Position numbers and translations under genes: made by a program. 64,000 nt of DNA from Fallopia convolvulus (taxonomy: Eukaryota > Streptophyta > Magnoliopsida > Caryophyllales > Polygonaceae), in contig OZ024726.1 of the NCBI GenBank assembly GCA_964016875.1, forward strand, positions 52,750,825 to 52,814,824. The letters are read 5' to 3'. Below are positions 1-11,240 of this stretch, piece after piece (the stretch's first letter is position 1; the number at the start of each line of letters is the position of its first letter). Below the pieces are notes generated by a model, which saw only the letters and a list, made by a program, of their open reading frames with translations, was not told the origin of the DNA and searched no databases.

Positions 1-1115
1 CTTTATGTTAGATTATTTTCGGATAACTTTTGTCATACTTTTGGAGGGTAGGGTTTTCTCTCAAGGAAGACTTTGAAACCTTTGTAAGTTTGATTTCAAT
101 TTAATTATGCATTGCTAGTTTCTCTTGTGTTTGGCTAGTTATTGAAATCATGATTTGTATGTAGTTGTGAAATTTGATTGATTCTCAACAAACTTGAATA
201 GAATTTATTCCCTGTGCTTAATTGAATCTAAATTAGGGTTTTATTAGATTAGCTACCTAATTGAATTTCTAGTTAAAACTGAATCTGATTAATTACCGGT
301 CGGAGTTAATTTGATCAAGAGTATACTTTAATTAATTTAGTACCGGTTGTACAAGTTGGTTAAAGAAGGGAATAAATTTACAAATCACTTAGATGTCTGG
401 TTGCTCTAAGTTGTTTGTTTCTATTGATAACTTGAATCGTCATGTTGTTATTTAATTAAATCTAGAAGGTCTTCTAGGTTTCTAGGTTTTATTAGATTAG
501 CTACCTAATTGAATTTCTAGTTAAAACTGAATCTGGTTAATTACCGGTCGGAGCTAATTTGATCAAGAGTATACTTTAATCAATTTAGTACCGGTTGGAC
601 AAGTTGGTTGAAGAAGGGAATAAATTCACAAATCACTTAGATGTCTGGTTGCTCTAAGTTGTTTGTTTCTATTGATAACTTGAATCGTCATGCTGTTATT
701 TAATTGAATCTAGAAGGTCTTCTAGGTTATTATTTAATTAGGGTTGTTAGACTGGTAGTTTTATCAACTATATATGAAGTTTAGATCTTAATCCTTAGTA
801 GGGTCATTATCCATAATAGATTATTCAAGTGAGAAGAGAATCGATGATCAACGAATCAATATCATGATGGATTTAACTAGTTGAACACGTTTGTCTCTCA
901 TATATTCAAATCATCTTTTGCATTCATATTTACTTTTCAATTTGCATATTAGCTTAGATATTCATTCCTTAAAACTCCCTTTGGTTACTTGGCACACAAG
1001 TAATAACATTAATACACGAGTCTCTGTGGGATCGACCCTTACTTACCGCTCAACTGAGTTGGTTAAGCTAAGGTTTCTTTTATAGGTATAAACGACCATT
1101 GAAAATACCTCATCA
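1..1115 (+). repeat. 5' LTR (3' two-thirds only)
   Basis: This stretch matches 8065-9188 end to end, apart from 17 substitutions and an extra 9 bp in the 3' copy near 8908. It ends in CTCATCA immediately before the primer-binding site. The first roughly 510 bp of this LTR lie upstream of the window. Confidence 0.95.
237..732. repeat. Tandem 248-bp duplication inside the LTR
   Basis: The segment beginning GGTTTTATTAGATTAGC at 237 recurs at 485 and runs nearly identically for about 248 bp, through the TTACCGGTCGGAG and TCTAGAAGGTCTTCTAGG stretches. The same duplication is in the 3' LTR (units at 8301 and 8549), so it predates this insertion. It could duplicate promoter or leader signals of the LTR; that is not demonstrable here. 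Confidence 0.9.
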
Positions 1116-1119
1116 AATT

Positions 1120-1137
1120 TGGCGCCGTTGTCGGGGA
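1120..1137 (+). other. Primer-binding site, tRNA-Asp type
   Basis: TGGCGCCGTTGTCGGGGA lies 4 bp after the LTR end. It is complementary to the 3' end of plant tRNA-Asp (CCCCGGCAACGGCGCCA) with one mismatch. Athila elements are known to use tRNA-Asp. Confidence 0.85.
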
Positions 1138-1192
1138 CTCGTCGCTATTTGTGTTTATTACTTTCGTGCTGTTTTGGGTGTGAACCTGTTAT

Positions 1193-3505
1193 ATGGTTCA
1201 TACCCGTGCTACTAACTCATCTCCCCTGTTGTTTGATCCCGATATTGACAGGACACTCTTCAAGCTAAGGAAGGAAATCTGGAATCACTTTCAGGCCCTG
1301 CCGTTCTTTCTTGAAGAATCTGACTCTGAATCTGAATCTGCTGAATTTGTTGAGATGGGTGACCAAACATTGAGGCAGTTGACTGCACCGAATCTGGCAC
1401 AGCAACCGTTGGCGGTGCAATTTCCTGCTCTTGCTGAGGGAGTCAAGTTTGAACTGAAATCTGGGTTGATCCATCTTCTGCCTTCATTCCATGGGCTTAG
1501 TGGTGAAGACCCCAACAAACATCTTTCTGAATTTCATGTTGTGTGCTCAAGCATGAAGCCGGCTGATGTAACTCATGACCAGATCGCGCTGAGAGCCTTT
1601 CCTTTTTCTCTCAAGGATCAGGCTAAAGACTGGTTTTACTACTTGGCTCCGGGAAGTATTAATACATGGGCTAAGATGAAGGAAGCTTTTCTGGAGAAGT
1701 ACTTCCCTGCTACAAGGCTCAATGATCTGAAAAAGCGAATCAGTAATATTGAACAAGAAGCTAATGAGTCCTTGTACGAATACTATGAAAGATTCAAGAG
1801 GTTGATAGTCAGCTGTCCTTTCCATGGCTACACTGATCAAGATCTGATTTTATATCTTTTCAATGGCCTCTTGGATGATGAGAGAAGAATGGTCAATGCA
1901 GTTTGCCAAGGTAACATTCTCAACAAAACTCCTGCTGCTGCGTTTGAACTATTCACACAACTGTCTGAGGGCACAAGACAGTTCAGAAAAGAAACTGGCT
2001 CAAGAGCTGCAAATGCTGTGGTGGCTAACTCAAGAATCCAAGATGAAGTCACTGAGTTGAAAACGATGATGAAGCAGTTGTTGCAGCAAGGTGGTAGACA
2101 ACAGGTGAAGTCCTGTGAAATTTGCTTTGATAACATGCATCCCACTGATTCCTGCCCTACACTTCAAGATCAGAATGCTGAGGTGAATACAGTGGGAGGA
2201 TATGGACCACCTAGGCCGAGGTATGACCCCTTCTCCAACACCTACAATCCAGGCTGGAGGGATCATCTTAATCTGAGGTATGGTAATTCTAGTAATCAGC
2301 AGTTCAACCATCAAGGTGGCCAAGCTCAGTACAGACCGCCTTTCCAACCTCAGGCTCAGGGAGTGAATCAGAATGCTATGTCCACAGAGGAGATGGTCCG
2401 ATAGTTGACTCAGTCAGTTTCTACAATGCATGGTTCTCTAACTCAGCTTCAACAGGAAACCAAGTCTAGTATAAAGAATTTGGAGAACCAAGTTAGTCAG
2501 ATTGCTGAGGCAGTGAGTAAACTGGAAGCTAGAGATTCAAGTAAGCTACCGTCTCAGACAGAGCTTAACCTGAGGGCAAATGTCAGTTTTATCTCCATTT
2601 ATGGTGGTTCTGAGGCAAGACAAGTATGCCAGTTGAGCAAGGCTGAAGAAACAGAGGAACAGCAGCACGAAGGCCAATTGCTCGGCTTGGCTGCTAAAAG
2701 CGCGGCCGAGCAATATGCACCCCGCGCAATACAGTCCCAGTTGGGATTGCGCGGGATCGAGGAGGAAAGCGCGGCCGCGCACTTGGATGCGAAGCCGCGT
2801 ATTCTCGACGAACTGGAAGATACGTCAGCACCTCTTCTGAAAGCCTATGTACCTGTCCCACCCTTTCCTGAAGCCTTGAAAGAAACCCGGAAATTGAAGA
2901 ATGATAAAGAGCTGTTCGAGGTCTTCAGTACATGCAGAGTTAATGTCCCGTTACTGAATCTGATCAAGAGTGTACCTCGGCATGCTAAGTTTTTAAAGGA
3001 GTTGTGCACTCTGAAAAGAGGGCAGAAGGAGAAAAGTCAGAAGCAAGTTAAAGAGAAAGAACATGTGTCTGCTGTGTTTCAGAAGCGTTTGCCTGAGAAG
3101 TGCAGTGACCCTGGCATGTTCACTATTCCTTGCATGATTGGAAGCACCAAGGTGAATGAGGCTTTGATTGATTTAGGTGCATCTGTCAATGTGATTTCTT
3201 CCTCCTTATATGAGAAACTCGGTATGGGACCATTAAAAGAGACCCGAACCATAGTAGAGTTAGCTGATCACTCCACTGTGAGGCCCAAAGGAAAAATTGA
3301 AGATGTATGGGTTACAGTGGATTCCTTGCAATTTCCGGCTGACTTTCTAGTAATGGACATGGGATCGGGAGTTGGAAAGATGTCTATGTTGATAGGACGA
3401 CCATTCTTGAAGACTGCAAATACAACGATTGACATACCGCAAGGCACACTGAAGATGGGATTCGATGGGAAGGAGATCGAATTCCATAGCTCGTATCCTT
3501 CTTGA
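1193..3505 (+). pseudogene. Gag-protease of Athila-like element, interrupted by one UAG
   Basis: This is one reading frame of 770 sense codons broken by a single TAG at 2402-2404; the frame stays open for 366 codons beyond it. The first part holds a retrotransposon Gag domain (about residues 100-265, with the DWFYYL and FLEKYFP signatures). It is followed by a CCHC knuckle of the form C-x2-C-x4-H-x4-C starting at residue 308. The second part holds an aspartic protease around 3115-3490, with the active-site triad region ALIDLGAS and the downstream IGRPFL motif. DLG instead of DTG or DSG is usual in Athila/Tat elements. The TAG lies where a CAG (Gln) codon would fit, so it is either a nonsense mutation at a CHG cytosine or a readthrough stop. 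Without readthrough, protease would not be made. The start is the first ATG after the primer site. Confidence 0.88.
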
Positions 3506-4470
3506 TATCCTTTTACGTCAAGTTAAAGACGTTAAACAAGCGCTTCTTGGGAGGCAACCCATGGTTTAGGATAGATTTGCTTTGATTTTTGCTTTCAATT
3601 TTACAATTTTTGTTTTTGTTAGTTAGTTTTGGTAGAAATAATCCTCAGATACACATGTAGCTCGTACAAGCTTAGAAGTAAAAGGGGCTAAAAACTCGGG
3701 ATTGGGACGGAAAAAATGCGTGGTCAAGAATCAAGAGCAAACCCGAGCATTCCAGGTCCAGTTGCAAAAGCGCGGCTTGGGGCAAGGAAAGCGCGGCCAC
3801 GCAATCCGAGACCCGAAGCCGAGCAATTGCAACTGGGGGCACATTGCGCGGGATCGCAATTGCGCGGCCGCGCAATTCCGTGAGATCCCGCGCAATTGGC
3901 CGTTTTTTTGAGAACAATTCTTAAATAAAACACGAGCCTTTCCTCATTCTTCCTCACTTCACTGCCCCTCCTTCTCCTACTACTCCTCAACCTCCATTGA
4001 AGGCAAGCTCTCAAGCTTCATTCAAGCCCATTCAAGGCGGATTTTCAACCCAAATCAAGCAAGTAACTCCAAATCAAGCGGGATTCAAGTAAGTTTTTCA
4101 CAATCTCCTCTTAAATTTCGGTTTTTGATAGATTAAATCTAGATCTAGGTTTGACTAGAAAAACCCGAATTTGACCCCTTTAGGCTCGGATTTAGGCTTG
4201 AGTCCTTTATAAAAGCTTGTTTATTGCATGATTCTAGTCTAGTTTCGTGTTTTATTCGAACTTTGCATGTAATCCGAAAATCACCTAGAAATTTGATTAA
4301 AATTTGGTTAACTTTTGATTAAATTGTTCTAGGTAGTGGGGGAAGAGAGCGTTTGAGAGTTTTTCTGTGAAATATTGTTGTGGTTGTCCTTGCCGGGACA
4401 ACGGAATTGCGTTTGCTTGTTTGTTTTGTGGTGTCATGTTATGCAGGTTGTTTTCTGACATTCTGAATTA
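3506..4470 (+). other. Non-coding interval of the element where pol would be expected
   Basis: No RT, RNase H or integrase motif was found in any frame. The interval begins with an AACAAGCGCTTCTTGGGAGG segment of a kind I associate with similar plant elements after the protease region. At 3760-3905 lies a GC-rich block with repeated GCGCGGCC and CCCGCGCAATT words. The rest is AT-rich and resembles an untranslated leader to the next ORF. Confidence 0.6.
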
Positions 4471-6120
4471 ATGGCTCCAAAGAGAAGTAGAAGGGATGGT
4501 GCATCATCATCACAATCTGCTAGTCATGGAGTACATCTGGTTCCACCTGCTGTGGTGGGAGAGACCACCCCAGAAACTTTTGGGATTAACCTGACAAAGA
4601 ATAGCCACATAATCCGATTTGAGCTTCTGAAGGACAGGCAATGGAAATCAACTCGATTCATTGACTGGGACCTCATGAATGAGATTGGGATAGCTCATCT
4701 GTTGAATGAAATAGGAGCATATTTGCAAATGGGCGCGTTCTTGAAGCTATGTGAACCCACCTTTAAGGGGTTAACACTAGAGTTTCTGAGTACTTTGTCT
4801 ACTGATTTCAAGAATGAAGGAGAGATAAAGTTTTGGCTAGGAGGTGTTAGGAGGAAGATGACCTTGAAAGAGGTCAACCGAGTGTTTGGTTTTTGTAATT
4901 TTCCTATTAGTAGAGATTTGGTGCTTACTGAGGCAGGTGCTACATGGGCTGACAAGCACTTCTGGAAAGCCATCACAGGGAGACCCAAGTATGAGCCGTC
5001 TAGAGAAAAAGCTTCTCCCATTACTCATCCCACTATTAAGGTTTTCCAGCGGTTTATTGCTAGTACTCTGAATGGGAGAAGTGATGGGGGAAACAATTGT
5101 CCCAAGAAAGATGTAACTGTATTAGCTGCTTGCTTGAAGAGGAAGCCGTTGAATATGGGTGCTATGTTGATGCACCACATGGCTCATGTTGGGAACAAAG
5201 GCGGTGGAGCTATTTGTATTGGTGGAATTGTAACCTATTTGGCCAAACACTTTGGAGTCGATCTTAGCAGGTTACAGGTTGACATACCACCTTTGCCTAT
5301 TGACTTTACCATGCTGAAGAAAATGGGCATTCTCTATAAGTACAGAAACTCTTACTTCTGGGTGATTGGTGATTCTGGGAGAGTAATGAAGCTTCCTGAT
5401 GGACACCGAGTGCAGATAGGAAACAGTCCAGTCAACTGGTTCATTGAAGTTCAGGCTGGAGATTTGGATGTGGATATCGTTAAGGGCCTAGTTAGGGGTA
5501 AAAAGACGGTTTCAGTTCCTATTGTGGTGGATTCTGATGAAGAGGAGATTGATGAGGATTTCACCATGGCTGAAGAAGAAGAAGAGGAAGAATCTGCTGA
5601 AGATGTAGACACTGATGAGGATGATGAGTCTGAGGAGGATGATCAGTAGAGACAGTTTGATCCGTCTATACCGGCTGGAGGTGTACATTACTCTGATGCT
5701 CAGTATAACCAGATGATGGAGATGATGAGACAGATGCAGCTGGACAACACGCAGCGATACAATGACATGTCTTCTCATATCGATCAGAGCTTTCAGGGCA
5801 TGAGAGGTTATGTGGATCAGAGGTTCACATCATATCAGACTCATCAGGATCAGCAGCTTGCTTCTTTTCAGGCCCGCCAGGATGAGCAGTTCAGACTGCT
5901 CAACACTAGATTGGATGGATGGAGTTCAGCGGGCTATCCGCCTCATCAGTCGTATCCTCGGTACGCCTTTCTAGATCCTCTGTATCCTCAGTTTCCGCCA
6001 TACCAGCCACCACCAGCACAGGAGATTCCACCGTACCATCCGCCACAGCCAGAGTATCACCCGGAGTACCAGCCACCACCACCGAAGGATTTTCCGCCCT
6101 ATTACCCGCCACACAACTAG
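4471..6120 (+). pseudogene. Second ORF of the element (ORF1/env-slot-like protein), interrupted by one UAG
   Basis: The frame is open from ATG 4471 to 6120 except for TAG at 5647-5649, that is 392 plus 156 sense codons. The layout is a basic N-terminus (APKRSRRD) and then a globular region of about 320 residues, with FKGLTLEFLSTL and TLKEVNRVFGF. This resembles the plant proteins labelled retrotransposon ORF1 or Athila ORF-1; that is recognition by eye. Next is a strongly acidic segment (residues about 350-392). After the stop come a Met/Gln-rich coiled-coil-like segment, with repeated DQ(R/Q)F/Q periodicity, and a Pro/Tyr-rich tail. I see no convincing transmembrane helix, so an envelope role is not supported. 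It lies between protease and the 3' LTR, the position of env-like ORFs in Athila. The TAG follows a CAG codon, so C-to-T decay is plausible. Confidence 0.75.
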
Positions 6121-7539
6121 GTTTTGTGAGTTTTTCTCTTTCTCTTTTCTTTTTACCATACTTTGGGGACAAAGTATGTTTTAAGCATGGGGGAAGAGAA
6201 TTACTTTTGCATTGCATGTAGTTGCATTAGTTTAGGTCATATTTAAAATTTTTGCATGCATTGATTAAAATCCTGAAAAATGAAGAAAAAATCAGAAAAA
6301 TTTGAAAAAATACAAAAATATTGCATTTAGGTTCTTATTTCCCCATTGTTTGATTCCTCTTGTTTTTCAATGCTAAGTATAAGTTCTAACCCATGATTTG
6401 CATGATTTACTGAAGTTGATATGATATGAGCATGATCATTGATTGTTTACCTTGATTATAGGACGGAGCATGTATTTAGCTTGAGTTTTTGATTCATTCT
6501 GAAGTTCTAGACAATCATTAGCCTTGTGAGATATTTTTGGCCTTTCATGATATATTTGTTCTCTACATTTCTTGAGTGTATCACCATGATTATCTAGCTC
6601 TAGAACTTGCGTTAATACTCTTTTTCAAGGCTGCTTTATATGATTGAATGCATGACATTAAAATGATTGAGGCAATGTTTCTATTTAGCCTATTATTTCC
6701 CTTCCTACCATACAAGATCCATGTTTTTGACACCCCTATTGCTTTGAGCTTTAAGCTTGTTTTTATGAGCTCCAAAAAATGATTCCTAGCCTAATAAGCT
6801 TGACCCATAATCCGGGATTTAGGACTTTTGGTTAATTATGTTTTGTGTGAGTTTGATGTAAGTATGGGGGAGTTGGAGAAAAAGGTGGAAAAAGAGGGAA
6901 ACAACTCTTGGTTTCAAAGTGAAAAAAAAATGAAGATGAATTGTGTTGCAAAGCAAAAGAAAAAAATTGCTTAAATTGTGTGTAGTCTTCATTAATAAAG
7001 CGAGAAAAGAGTTGAAGAGGCAAGGAAAAGAAAAAAAAGAAGCAAAGTGCTTAATTGTAAATGTATGGAATTGAGAAAGGAAGTTGGGAAGTAAGAAAAG
7101 AAAGTGTTGAGTTGGGTTTAGGACTAGTTCTTTATCCCGGATTTAGCACCACAGGCCAAATGTTATCCCTTCCAAATTTCTCTTTACCTTGGCCCCATTA
7201 CAAGCCGGAAAAAGACCTCTTGATTTTTGTCATGTATTTGATCCCCAGCGGTGGAGATTTAGAACTCTGATGCAAGCATATGGTAGTCTAGTTTTCATGG
7301 TTGATTTTGAGTGAAACACGTCCTTAAACACTTGAGAGTTTGAGTGCAAACACAATTACCTTGGTGAGGTCTAGAATGAATGGATGATCTTTACTTGTTG
7401 CTTACCATAATGCATGCTAGGAAGTCTTGGTTGGGTTTTTAATTATATGTCAAATGCTTGTTTGACTTGAGATGGATGTAAGATTGCATTTCTATGGTGT
7501 GATTTGGATTTATGTCTTGCTTGAGGACAAGCAAGGGTT
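6121..7539 (+). other. 3' non-coding region of the element with PPT-like repeats
   Basis: No supported gene is present. Purine runs resembling the polypurine tract occur at about 6186 (AGCATGGGGGAAGAG) and 6862 (AGTATGGGGGAGTTGG), before the true one at 7541. The GGACAAAG/GGACAAGC lead-in also recurs at about 6167 and 7526. The remainder is AT-rich filler. Confidence 0.6.
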
Positions 7540-7554
7540 AAGCATGGGGGAATT
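7540..7554 (+). other. Polypurine tract before 3' LTR
   Basis: AAGCATGGGGGAATT directly abuts the TGATAG start of the 3' LTR, the place where plus-strand DNA synthesis is primed in LTR elements. Confidence 0.85.
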
Positions 7555-9188
7555 TGATAGCTTGCATATAGGAGTAGTTTAGTTGCATGTTTTATATATG
7601 TTTTAGTTAGTTTTAGGATAGTTTTTATATAGTTTTTAGGTTTTTGTGTTGTCGGGTATTATGCGCTGGTTTGCTCGGTTTTACAGGTTTTTAGGTTTAG
7701 GAGCAACAGCGGGGCGAGTACAGATTGACCATGGCGGTGGTGGACGAGCCAAGAGAGCTAAGGGATGCTGGGAGCATGGATGGAGAAGATCCAAGACAAG
7801 GACAAAGACAAGACAAGCCGAGTACCAAAGCTCGGGATGATCCCGCGTACCCAGCCCGCGCAATTACAACTGAGAAGAGAAAGCGTGGGGAGGCGAATGC
7901 GCGGCCGCGCTTTATGGACCGATCCCGCGCAATCGGTTAAACGGACAAGAGTTTGGGCCAAGTTTTGGTTTTGGGCTTTGGTACTTGTGTAATTGGGCTT
8001 ATGTAATCCGAGATATATATTTAAGATATAATGTTTGGGGTTATTTTTAGTAGACATATAAATACTTTATGTTAGATTATTTTCGGATAACTTTTGTCAT
8101 ACTTTTGGAGGCTAGGGTTTTCTCTCAAGGAAGACTTTGAAACCTTTGTAAGTTTGATTTCAATTTAATTATGCATTGCTAATTTCTCTTGTGTTTGGCT
8201 AGTTATTGAAATCATGATTTGTATGTAGTTGTGAAATTTGATTGATTCTCAACAAACTTGAATAGAATTTATTCCCTGTGCTTAATTGAATCTAAATTAG
8301 GGTTTTATTAGATTAGCTACCTAATTGAATTTCTAGTTAAAACTGAATCTGATTAATTACCGGTCGGAGTTAATTTGATCAAGAGTATACTTTAATCAAT
8401 TTAGTACCGGTTGTACAAGTTGGTTAAAGAAGGGAATAAATTCACAAATCACTTAGATGTCTGGTTGCTCTAAGTTGTTTGTTTCTATTGATAACTTGAA
8501 TCGTCATGCTGTTATTTAATTGAATCTAGAAGGTCTTCTAGGTTTCTAGGTTTTATTAGATTAGCTACCTAATTGAATTTCTAGTTAAAACTGAATCTAA
8601 TTAATTACCGGTCGGAGTTAATTTGATCAAGAGTATACTTTAATCAATTTAGTACCGGTTGGACAAGTTGGTTAAAGAAGGGAATAAATTCACAAATCAC
8701 TTAGATGTCTGGTTGCTCTAAGTAGTTTGTTTCTATTGATAACTTGAATCGTCATGCTGTTATTTAATTGAATCTAGAAGGTCTTCTAGGTTATTATTTA
8801 ATTAGGGTTGTTAGACTGGTAGTTTTATCAACTATATATGAAGTTTGGATCTTAATCCTTAGTAGGGTCATTATCCATAATAGACTATTCAAGTGAGAAG
8901 AGAATCAAGAGAATCGATGATCAACGAATCAATATCATGATGGATTTAACTAGTTGAACACGTTTATCTCTCATATATTCAAATCATCTTTTGCATTCAT
9001 ATTTACTTTTCAATTTGCATATTAGCTTAGATATTCATTCCTTAAAACCCCCTTTGGTTACTTGGCACACAAGTAATAACATTAATACACGAGTCTCTGT
9101 GGGATCGACCCTTACTTACCGCTCAACTGAGTTGGTTAAGCTAAGGTTTCTTTGATAGGTATAAACGACCACTGAAAATACCTCATCA
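7555..9188 (+). repeat. 3' LTR, complete (1634 bp)
   Basis: It starts TGATAGCTTGC right after the polypurine tract and ends CCTCATCA. Its 3' two-thirds match the 5' LTR. Around 7838-7940 there is a GC-rich block with GCGCGGCCGCGC and CCCGCGCAAT, words that also occur inside the element. The 248-bp internal duplication is present at 8301-8796. Confidence 0.95.
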
Positions 9189-9890
9189 GGTGGGAACGCG
9201 TTGTCCCCAACTTGCTCGATGACTCGGAAGTGGTCGTCGCTTCTAGGATGGAGCTTTGTCTTATGAGCGTCCGGGAACTTGTCCTTCGGAAGGTAAAGCC
9301 AAACTAGGTTGTCGGGATGGAAGACCATTTGGGCAGCGTATTGGTCGACATAGCGCTATCTCTAGCTGGATCTTGGTGCGCTCATGGAGGCATCGCACGA
9401 CGTCAATGTGGTTAATTGGCCGCGTCGATGTGCCTGTCGTTCTTCAATGGGTGCGGCGCGCACCAAATCCGGTGGCGTTCGTGGATTATGCCCATAAACA
9501 ACCTCAAAGCGCTTCTTCGTAGTAGAGTGAAAGGACTTGTTATAAGAAAACTCCAAGATACACAGTAAGTTCTCTCACAAACATGGGTTTGATTTGAGCA
9601 CCGTCCGAATAAGGGTGCCCAATGCCCGATTGGTCACTTCAGTTTGACCATCGATTTAGGGGTGATAAGAAGTAGAAAAGAGTAGTTGTGTACCATTCTT
9701 CCCTCAAAGCGTACTCCAAAAGTGCATGGCTACAGAATTTGGTATCCCTATAACTAACGATAGTTTTAGAGACACCGTGCAACTTTACTACGTGCTTGAA
9801 AAACAAGTTCGCAATTTCAGTCACATTGTTGTCCTCTTGCACGTAATAAAGTGGACCATTTTGGACAAACGATCCATGACTAACCATAAA
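9189..9890 (-). pseudogene. Ty3/gypsy integrase relic
   Basis: On the minus strand three displaced frames read in order as a gypsy integrase. At 9639-9887 is the catalytic core, recognisable by ANLFFKHVVKLHGV and SYRDTKFCSH. At 9362-9556 is the stretch after the core, with EFSYNKSFHS and FEVVYGHNP. At 9189-9328 is the C-terminal DNA-binding part, with LVWLYLPKDKFP and HPRSDDHFRV. Frameshifts separate the pieces and the DRD-type aspartate is altered, so it is dead. It stops exactly where the Athila-like 3' LTR ends at 9188, so the younger element landed in this one. Confidence 0.85.
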
Positions 9891-10040
9891 TTAACAGTCA
9901 CCCATGAGTCGATACAATTTCATTAAGCAAGTAAACTCATATAATCAAACTTTTAAAAAAAATCTAGCATATCTTTCCATCTTCTTTTGATCAAATGGAT
10001 TAAGTACGTATACACGAATCAATCAACAAATAGAACTTAA

Positions 10041-11210
10041 TTACATGATGGAACAAGCATGAGGATTCTCATCACTAAACAAATAAGTGCTATAGACGAC
10101 GTCGATCGCTTGATGAACATCATCATCACCACCACCAAATGCCTGAGGAACATCCCTAACGTACCCAGAGGGTGCCTTCTCGTCGTAGGCTTCTGCGGCG
10201 TAAGGGTATGCCACTAAATTGTAGGGCACATATCGCCATAAATCCGCGCTTTTCCCCGTTCTCCTCACCGCGTTTAATACGTCGTTTTCGTCCACGTACC
10301 CTTCAACCGTCACTTTGCCTTGTTCTCTATTTATTTCCACCCTTCTTGTTCCTGCATCCATTTGTTACATAAGAATTCAGAAATTTGTTAATTTTGTCGT
10401 GCTATATATGTGTACGTACTGATCAATTGACTATTAATGAGTATATGTATTCATATGCTTACCTTTCATTCGAGAAACTGCCTTTCTGATTCGTCTTTCG
10501 CAACCATTGCAGTCTATATTTACCTCGATTTCAACAGTCTACGAGAAATTAAGTAGCGACGTATGTTAAGAGTGTTCTCACTTGAAAAATTGGGACTTGC
10601 ACGATCCTCGTTTATGGCTCACGAACTTTCGCATACTATGTGAAACATAGTCTAATGAACTTTCGCATACTATGCTCACGAACTTTCGCATACTATGTGA
10701 AGCAGAGAGTAGTGCATATATAGCAGACAACATAAAAGTCTAATGAGTTTCATAAAGTTATTGGTTGACATTATAAGGTGAACAGACTGAATGGGTCATG
10801 AAGCTCGGAAGTCCAAAAACTCATACCATTTAAAAGTTCGGTGGACTAATATGTTAGAAATTGTACGTAGGCCTAACATATATAACCCAAAATTATATAA
10901 CGGTAGGTAATTTAGTTAAGGAAATTATATACTAGACAATTTATAGTTTCAATTTCTTTACGCCGGGACACACTCAACGAATATGCAATGTACGTAAATG
11001 TACGTACGGTTCATCTCGTTTTCTTGTTAGAAGCTAATTAAAAGAAACTGATCGATATATACAATGAGAGAGCAAGATTGATCATGCATGCATATATATG
11101 ATGTATAGTATTATGATCGATCAAGACATCACCTTCAATATATGCGCACGTCTTTTCAAGTTGGGGATGGTAACATCACAATGCTCTGATATGTAATCTA
11201 TGAATCCCAT
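10041..11210 (-). CDS. Heavy-metal-associated isoprenylated plant protein (HIPP)
   Basis: There are three exons on the minus strand: 11133-11210, 10463-10538 and 10351-10041, giving 154 aa with all phases closing. Exon 1 encodes MGFIDYISEHCDVT..., a typical HIPP N-terminus. Exon 2 carries the HMA metal-binding motif IDCNGCERR, with the CxxC that binds a soft metal ion. Exon 3 completes the HMA fold (KVTVEGYVDENDVL) and continues into the conserved WRYVPYNLVAYPY stretch. The protein ends in CSIM, a CaaX box for farnesylation, which tethers HIPPs to membranes; roles known for the family are Cd/Cu/Zn handling and stress signalling. Splice sites are canonical GT-AG. A CT-rich leader (11211-11240) precedes the ATG. 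Intron 1 (10539-11132) contains a small triplicated repeat. Which HIPP subgroup it belongs to I cannot fix. Confidence 0.92.
10617..10703. repeat. Triplicated CGAACTTTCGCATACTATG unit in HIPP intron 1
   Basis: The unit GAACTTTCGCATACTATG occurs three times (about 10623, 10657 and 10680), separated by short spacers that themselves contain ATAGT words. No function is evident. Confidence 0.8.
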
Positions 11211-11240
11211 TCTCTATCTCTCTATCTCTCTCTCTCTTCG

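Larger units (their letters stand above)
1..9188 (+). mobile_element. Athila-like Ty3/gypsy LTR retrotransposon lacking pol (5' end cut by window)
   Basis: The order is a partial 5' LTR (1-1115), a primer-binding site, gag-protease, a second ORF, a polypurine tract and a 3' LTR (7555-9188). The LTR runs from TGATAG to CTCATCA, with inverted TGAT/ATCA ends. Lineage evidence is the primer site complementary to plant tRNA-Asp and a protease with a DLGAS active site, both known from Athila. No reverse transcriptase, RNase H or integrase is present between the LTRs, so the element is non-autonomous. By hand alignment, 1-1115 and 8065-9188 differ by 17 substitutions and one 9-bp indel (about 1.5%), which indicates recent insertion. 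The 3' end is inserted in an older gypsy integrase. The 5' target duplication lies outside the window. Confidence 0.93.

Noticed and set aside
1193..3505. Classical TMV-type UAG readthrough signal at the gag stop
   Set aside because: The bases after the TAG at 2402 (TTGACT) do not fit the CAR-YYA context; other readthrough mechanisms are not excluded and are noted in the findings.
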